From Bacteroidia bacterium (GTDB lineage: Bacteria > Bacteroidota > Bacteroidia > Bacteroidales > CAJPTX01), in assembly GCA_905373475.1 (NCBI GenBank), contig CAJPTC010000021.1, forward strand, positions 1 to 45,321: DNA of 45,321 bases, given 5' to 3'. The first letter of the stretch is position 1, and every line of letters begins with the position of its first letter. Shown in pieces: positions 41,631-45,321 of the stretch. The notes below the pieces were generated by a model that was not told the DNA's origin, did not search any database, and was given only the letters and a program-made list of their open reading frames with translations. A program made the position numbers and the translations under genes.

Positions 41631-43577
41631 CTATTTTTTCTTGACTTCAAATGAGCGTGCGAGTTCGTCTTCCAGATGCTCTACAAAAACTTCCAAACTC
41701 ATACTTCCCATATCTACTCCGCCACGTGCGCGTACCGAAACTGCACCTTCGGCTGCTTCGCGCTCGCCCAATACAACAATGTACGGAACACGTTGTAACT
41801 CAGACTCGCGGATCTTCTTACCAATCTTTTCACTGCGATCGTCGTAATTGACGCGATAGCCTTTCTCTTTCAAAACGCGAACCACCGTCTCGGCGTACTC
41901 ATTAAACTTGTCGCTGATGGGCAATACCGATACCTGATCGGGCGACAACCAGAGCGGAAAACGTCCACCCGTATGCTCAAGTAGAACCGCTACAAAACGC
42001 TCCATAGAACCAAACGGTGCGCGGTGTATCATTACAGGGCGATAACGCTGATCATCTGCCCCCGTATACTCTAGTTCAAAGCGCTCGGGCAAATTATAAT
42101 CTACCTGCACTGTACCTAATTGCCAACGTCGCCCAATGGCATCCTTTACCATAAAATCGAGCTTAGGACCATAGAACGCCGCCTCACCATATTCCGTACG
42201 CGTGGGTAACCCTTTCTCGGCAGCAGCCTCAATGATAGCACGTTCTGCCTTCTCCCAATTCTCGTCAGAGCCAATGTATTTGCTCCGATCCACCTTGTCG
42301 CGCAAAGAGATCTGTGCTTCAAATTGCGTAAACTCTAGCACTCCAAAGATGTAGAGAATAATATCTATCACCTTCAAGAACTCTTCCTTGAGCTGATCGG
42401 GGCGACAGAAAATGTGCGCATCGTCTTGTGTAAATCCGCGTACACGGGTTAATCCGTGCAATTCGCCCGACTGCTCGTAACGGTACACCGTACCAAACTC
42501 GGCAAGACGCAACGGGAGGTCGCGATAGGAACGCGGCGAAGACCGATATATCTCACAGTGGTGCGGGCAATTCATAGGCTTCAATAGAAAGACCTCGCCC
42601 TCTTGCGGCGTTTCGATGGGGCGGAAACTATCTGCACCGTACTTAGCCCAATGCCCCGATGTCTCGTACAAAGCCTTTTGCCCAATATGAGGCGTTATAA
42701 CGGGTAAATAGCCATATTCCTTCTGAACACCACGTAGAAACTGTTCCAAACGCTCGCGAAGCATCGCACCACGGGGCAACCACAGAGGCAAACCCTGCCC
42801 TACTCGCTGCGAAAAAGTAAAGAGCCCTAACTCCCTACCAAGCTTACGATGATCGCGCTTTTTTGCCTCCTCGAGCATCGCAAGATACTCCGTCAGTAGG
42901 CTCTCCTTAGGGAACGTAATTCCATAGATTCGCGTAAGCTGCTTATTGTGTTCGTCGCCACGCCAGTAGGCGCCAGCCAGACTCAGCAACTTAATGGCCT
43001 TTATATAGCCCGTATTCGGCACATGCGGACCGCGACACAAGTCGGTAAAATTCCCCTGCGTATAAAAAGTTATTGTACCGTCTGCCAAGCCATCTATCAG
43101 TTCAAGCTTATACGGGTCTCCCTTTTTTTTGTACTCAGCCAACGCCTCGATCTTGGAGACATCGTGGCGCACAATGGGTTCTTTCTGCTTGGCGAAGTAG
43201 CGCATGCGCTCCTCTATCTTCGCAAGGTCGTCTTCTGTTAGCTTATAATCGCCAAAATCTATATCGTAGTAAAAGCCATTTTCTATGCTCGGTCCTATAC
43301 CAAGCCGCACGCCAGGGAAGAGATCTTCAATGGCTTCCGCCATAAGGTGCGCCGAAGAATGCCAGTAGGCGTGTCGCCCCTCTTCGTCTTCCCACGTGTT
43401 TATTTTTACGGTCGCATCCTGCTCAATGGGGCGCGTCAGATCCCACACCACACCGTCCACTGTAACCGAGAGAGCCTCTTTCGCCAAACGCTGCGAAATA
43501 CTCTCGGCTATTGCCATTCCCGTTACAGCAGCCTCATATTCGCGCGTACTACCATCGGGAAAAGATATGCGTACCAT
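41631..43577 (-). CDS. thrS: Threonyl-tRNA synthetase
   Basis: 648 residues. Class II synthetase with N-terminal TGS (VRISFPDGSTREYE), editing domain with HSSAHLMAEAI and GFYYDID, and catalytic core with MNCPHHCEIY, YRYEQSGELHGLTRVRGFTQDDAHIFC and HRAPFGSMERFVAVLLEH. The frame continues 13 codons further upstream, but the ATG at 43577 starts the conserved MVRISFPDG. A TAAGTTTG box lies 22 nt upstream. The leader is too short for a T-box. Its stop overlaps the open part of the infC frame. Confidence 0.97.
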   Translation of the reverse strand: MVRISFPDGSTREYEAAVTGMAIAESISQRLAKEALSVTVDGVVWDLTRPIEQDATVKINTWEDEEGRHAYWHSSAHLMAEAIEDLFPGVRLGIGPSIENGFYYDIDFGDYKLTEDDLAKIEERMRYFAKQKEPIVRHDVSKIEALAEYKKKGDPYKLELIDGLADGTITFYTQGNFTDLCRGPHVPNTGYIKAIKLLSLAGAYWRGDEHNKQLTRIYGITFPKESLLTEYLAMLEEAKKRDHRKLGRELGLFTFSQRVGQGLPLWLPRGAMLRERLEQFLRGVQKEYGYLPVITPHIGQKALYETSGHWAKYGADSFRPIETPQEGEVFLLKPMNCPHHCEIYRSSPRSYRDLPLRLAEFGTVYRYEQSGELHGLTRVRGFTQDDAHIFCRPDQLKEEFLKVIDIILYIFGVLEFTQFEAQISLRDKVDRSKYIGSDENWEKAERAIIEAAAEKGLPTRTEYGEAAFYGPKLDFMVKDAIGRRWQLGTVQVDYNLPERFELEYTGADDQRYRPVMIHRAPFGSMERFVAVLLEHTGGRFPLWLSPDQVSVLPISDKFNEYAETVVRVLKEKGYRVNYDDRSEKIGKKIRESELQRVPYIVVLGEREAAEGAVSVRARGGVDMGSMSLEVFVEHLEDELARSFEVKKK

Positions 43578-43598
43578 TCTAATCACTCTTTTGTTGTA

Positions 43599-43606
43599 CA
43601 AACTTA
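43599..43606 (-). promoter_or_regulatory. -7 box for the thrS-infC-rpmI-rplT unit
   Basis: TAAGTTTG (43606-43599), exact match to TAnnTTTG, 22 nt before the chosen thrS ATG. It supports the shorter start, as the longer frame begins above it. Confidence 0.5.
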
Positions 43607-43707
43607 CTGATTCCAACGTAATTCCCCGCCCCTCTGCGTATATTCAGGTTTACCTACTTTGTAACAACCGCGGGGCTTGTTCGGAAACGTCGGAATACCG
43701 CTTTTCG

Positions 43708-43929
43708 CTAATATTCCTCTTCGTCAAAGAAGAAATCCTCCTTCGTCGGATAGTCTGGCCAGATGTCCTCGATAGCCTCATAGACCATATTATCCTCATC
43801 CAACTCGTTGAGATTCTCAATTACTTCAAGCGGTGCCCCCGAACGCTGTGCATAGTCTATAAGCTCATCTTTGGTTGCAGGCCAAGGAGCATCTTCGAGC
43901 TTCGAAGCCAACTCTAACGTCCAATACAT
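43708..43929 (-). CDS. DUF2795 family protein
   Basis: 73 residues, strongly acidic. MYWTLELASKLEDAPWPATKDELIDYAQRSGAPLEVIENL is the usual form of this small family in Bacteroidota, where it is common and conserved. Its single domain looks like a short helical bundle; the C terminus ends FFFDEEEY. Function not known. It lies between an ABC ATPase and thrS on the same strand, with 101 and 130 bp gaps, and may be cotranscribed with the former. Confidence 0.88.
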   Translation of the reverse strand: MYWTLELASKLEDAPWPATKDELIDYAQRSGAPLEVIENLNELDEDNMVYEAIEDIWPDYPTKEDFFFDEEEY

Positions 43930-44030
43930 TACTTACCGTCTAATAAAAACTCTTTTGAAACTGTTCTAATATCTAAAAGGTTACAGTGCATACAACGGTA
44001 CAATGCCCGCTTGTATGGTTGCCCGCTTCT

Positions 44031-44744
44031 CTATTTTGCGAGGGTTGGGTGTTCGTTCATTTTGTCAGACTCTATCCGTCCGTCGCGCAAACGTACGATA
44101 CGGCGGGCATGCTGTGCAATATCCTCTTCGTGCGTCACAACAATTATGGTATTGCCACGCGCATAGATATCCTCAAAGAGATGCATGATATCGATAGACG
44201 TCTTGGTATCAAGATTCCCCGTTGGTTCATCTGCAAGGATGATAGCGGGATTGTTCACCAAAGCTCTTGCCACTGCGACACGCTGTCGCTGTCCGCCCGA
44301 CATCTCATTAGGTTTATGATCCATTCTGTCACCTAACGACACGCTCTCAAGGGCATTTTTGCCGCGCTCCATACGCTCATTACGCCCCACGCCTGCATAA
44401 ACTAAAGGTAGCACCACGTTCTCCAGAGCAGTATAACGGGGCAAAAGGTTAAACGTCTGAAAGACAAAGCCGATTTCCGCGTTCCGAACGTCGGCAAGTG
44501 CGTCGTCGCCCATTTCGCTAACATCCGTACCGTTGAGAACGTACCGACCAGAGGTAGGCGTATCTAGGCATCCAAGGATATTCATGAGTGTAGACTTTCC
44601 CGACCCCGAAGGTCCCATAATGGCAACGTACTCGTTCTGCCCGATAGAAAGCGAGACGCCGTCTAGGGCTCGCACCTCAACACTCCCGACTTGGTATATC
44701 TTTCGGATGTCGTCTATATCTATTATTCTGCGTTCCACAGCCAC
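44031..44744 (-). CDS. ABC transporter ATP-binding protein (MacB/LolD type)
   Basis: 237 residues, no permease part. Walker A GPSGSGKS (44-51), Q-loop Gln96, signature MSGGQ (148-152), Walker B IILADE (to Glu173), and the H-loop His in VVTHEED. The close pattern (IYQVGSVEVRALDGVSLSI and PTGNLDTKTS) is that of the MacB/LolD group, which drives FtsX-type permeases for lipoprotein release or efflux. The partner permease is not next to it on either side, so the gene stands apart. Start preceded by TACTTTTG at 44764-44757. Confidence 0.93.
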   Translation of the reverse strand: MAVERRIIDIDDIRKIYQVGSVEVRALDGVSLSIGQNEYVAIMGPSGSGKSTLMNILGCLDTPTSGRYVLNGTDVSEMGDDALADVRNAEIGFVFQTFNLLPRYTALENVVLPLVYAGVGRNERMERGKNALESVSLGDRMDHKPNEMSGGQRQRVAVARALVNNPAIILADEPTGNLDTKTSIDIMHLFEDIYARGNTIIVVTHEEDIAQHARRIVRLRDGRIESDKMNEHPTLAK

Positions 44745-44756
44745 TCAATTTGCCCG

Positions 44757-44764
44757 CAAAAGTA
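44757..44764 (-). promoter_or_regulatory. -7 box for the ABC ATPase gene
   Basis: TACTTTTG (44764-44757), exact match to TAnnTTTG, 12 nt before the ATG, so the transcript would have a leader of only a few bases. Confidence 0.5.
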
Positions 44765-45187
44765 GTATTATTTGCTTAATTGTAGTACACTTTTGCTATA
44801 CAAAAGCATAACATATAGCATGCCAGAACGGGCGTGAATTTGCTCCGATTCTCTCTATCATGGCATCGCCTAACGGTATAGGTTGCTATACTGAAATTCG
44901 TAGAAGATTTGTTATAAGACTTGCCTGTAGAGTGGAAACGGTTGGAAGAAGTAGCTGTGGTAAAAAGAGGAAAACGACATGTTAGGAATTCAAAACACCG
45001 GGGCAATTTGCCATATTCCAAAACAGCATACAACCTCTTGGCTTTATAGCACAAAAAATGTAGAAAGCGACACTGCAATTGTTATTTCTGCGAGGGCTTG
45101 CCCCGCTAGATAGACCTCCGCCATAAACAGTATAACATACTACTGCGACCAATTGCTTACATTTCCTGCGCCGCCAGACGCGAATTT

Positions 45188-45211
45188 GTAGGGGCAAAAC
45201 GAGATTCGCCC
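45188..45211 (+). repeat. GTAG-headed REP-like palindrome
   Basis: GTAG (45188-45191) followed by GGGCAAAACGAGATTCGCCC. It resembles the element at 290-313 in head, stem start and stem end (TTCGCCC), though the left stem has one change that weakens pairing. Another GC-rich dyad, CGAGGGCTTGCCCCG, lies just before it at 45091-45105. Confidence 0.55.
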
Positions 45212-45240
45212 ACTTCAGCTATAATTCCCTAAATTTGCTC

Positions 45241-45310
45241 GTGTGTAAGCTTCATTGTTCTTTTGTTTTTACTTTTTTGTTACTGTCCCAAAAAAAGTGT
45301 GTAAGCTTCA
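45241..45310. repeat. 14 bp direct repeat GTGTGTAAGCTTCA
   Basis: Identical copies at 45241-45254 and 45297-45310, start to start 56 bp. The second is preceded by CTGTCCCAAAAAAA. A stretch like that, ending GTGTAAG, resembles termini of some IS256-type elements; this is only a guess, as the window ends 11 bp later. Confidence 0.55.
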
Positions 45311-45321
45311 AAATTGAGAAC

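Larger units (their letters stand above)
44745..45321. other. Gene-free right end with palindromes and a 14 bp direct repeat
   Basis: 577 bp without a credible gene. It holds the ABC-gene promoter, a small dyad at 44876-44891 (GTATAG/CTATAC), a GTAG-headed palindrome at 45188-45211 and a 14 bp direct repeat near the edge. The next gene lies beyond the window. Confidence 0.6.

Noticed and set aside
43578..43707. T-box leader for thrS
   Set aside because: The probable start of transcription is under 30 nt from the ATG, and T-box leaders are not typical of Bacteroidota.

Overview
The window reads as chromosomal DNA of a member of the Bacteroidota, most likely Bacteroidales and Porphyromonas-like. 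Three things point there. The 9.2 kb gene at the left ends in a C-terminal domain of the type IX secretion (Por) kind. Many start sites carry a TAnnTTTG box, the -7 promoter element of this phylum. Gene content and order (folP next to cdaA, fused ribBA, DUF2795, lptF/G-type permease, membrane pyrophosphatase) also fit. Almost everything is housekeeping; the accessory material is the giant exported protease, insertion-sequence material and palindromic repeats.

Left region (1-11258): two identical 251 bp copies of a palindrome-rich element (period 331 bp) lie against the stop codon of a 3052-residue S8 (subtilisin-like) secreted protein on the minus strand. Upstream of that gene is a 1.5 kb gap that holds a frameshifted remnant of an IS5-type transposase. 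Next come mutS and recQ (overlapping ATGA), then convergent plsY, a HEAT-like protein with a His/Cys-rich tail, tRNA-Lys(UUU), pyrF and prfA.

Middle region (19499-32036): an intact-looking IS3-family (IS150-type) element with an A7 frameshift site sits between prfA and hppA. A long minus-strand set follows, in transcription order: lptF/G-type permease, ribBA, fmt, dapB, mtaB, an inositol-monophosphatase-type gene, a lipid A acyltransferase-type gene, a family 2 glycosyltransferase, then hppA. These serve LPS export and acylation, riboflavin, lysine/peptidoglycan, initiator tRNA formylation and tRNA modification.

Right region (32037-45321): a plus-strand run reads pRiA4b ORF-3-like, miaA, glycosyltransferase, recG, a lipoprotein, folP and cdaA. 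A minus-strand run, in transcription order, reads an ABC ATPase, a DUF2795 protein, thrS, infC, rpmI and rplT. infC appears to start at a non-canonical ATA codon. The gap at 39890-40269 holds a solo terminus of the same IS3 family. The far right end has a GTAG-headed palindrome like those at the left, and a 14 bp direct repeat.

I do not see a clear new defence or biosynthetic system. The best leads are the GTAG-headed palindrome array, the IS footprints, the infC start and a few proteins with unusual architecture. No database search was run; all family calls come from recognising motifs.
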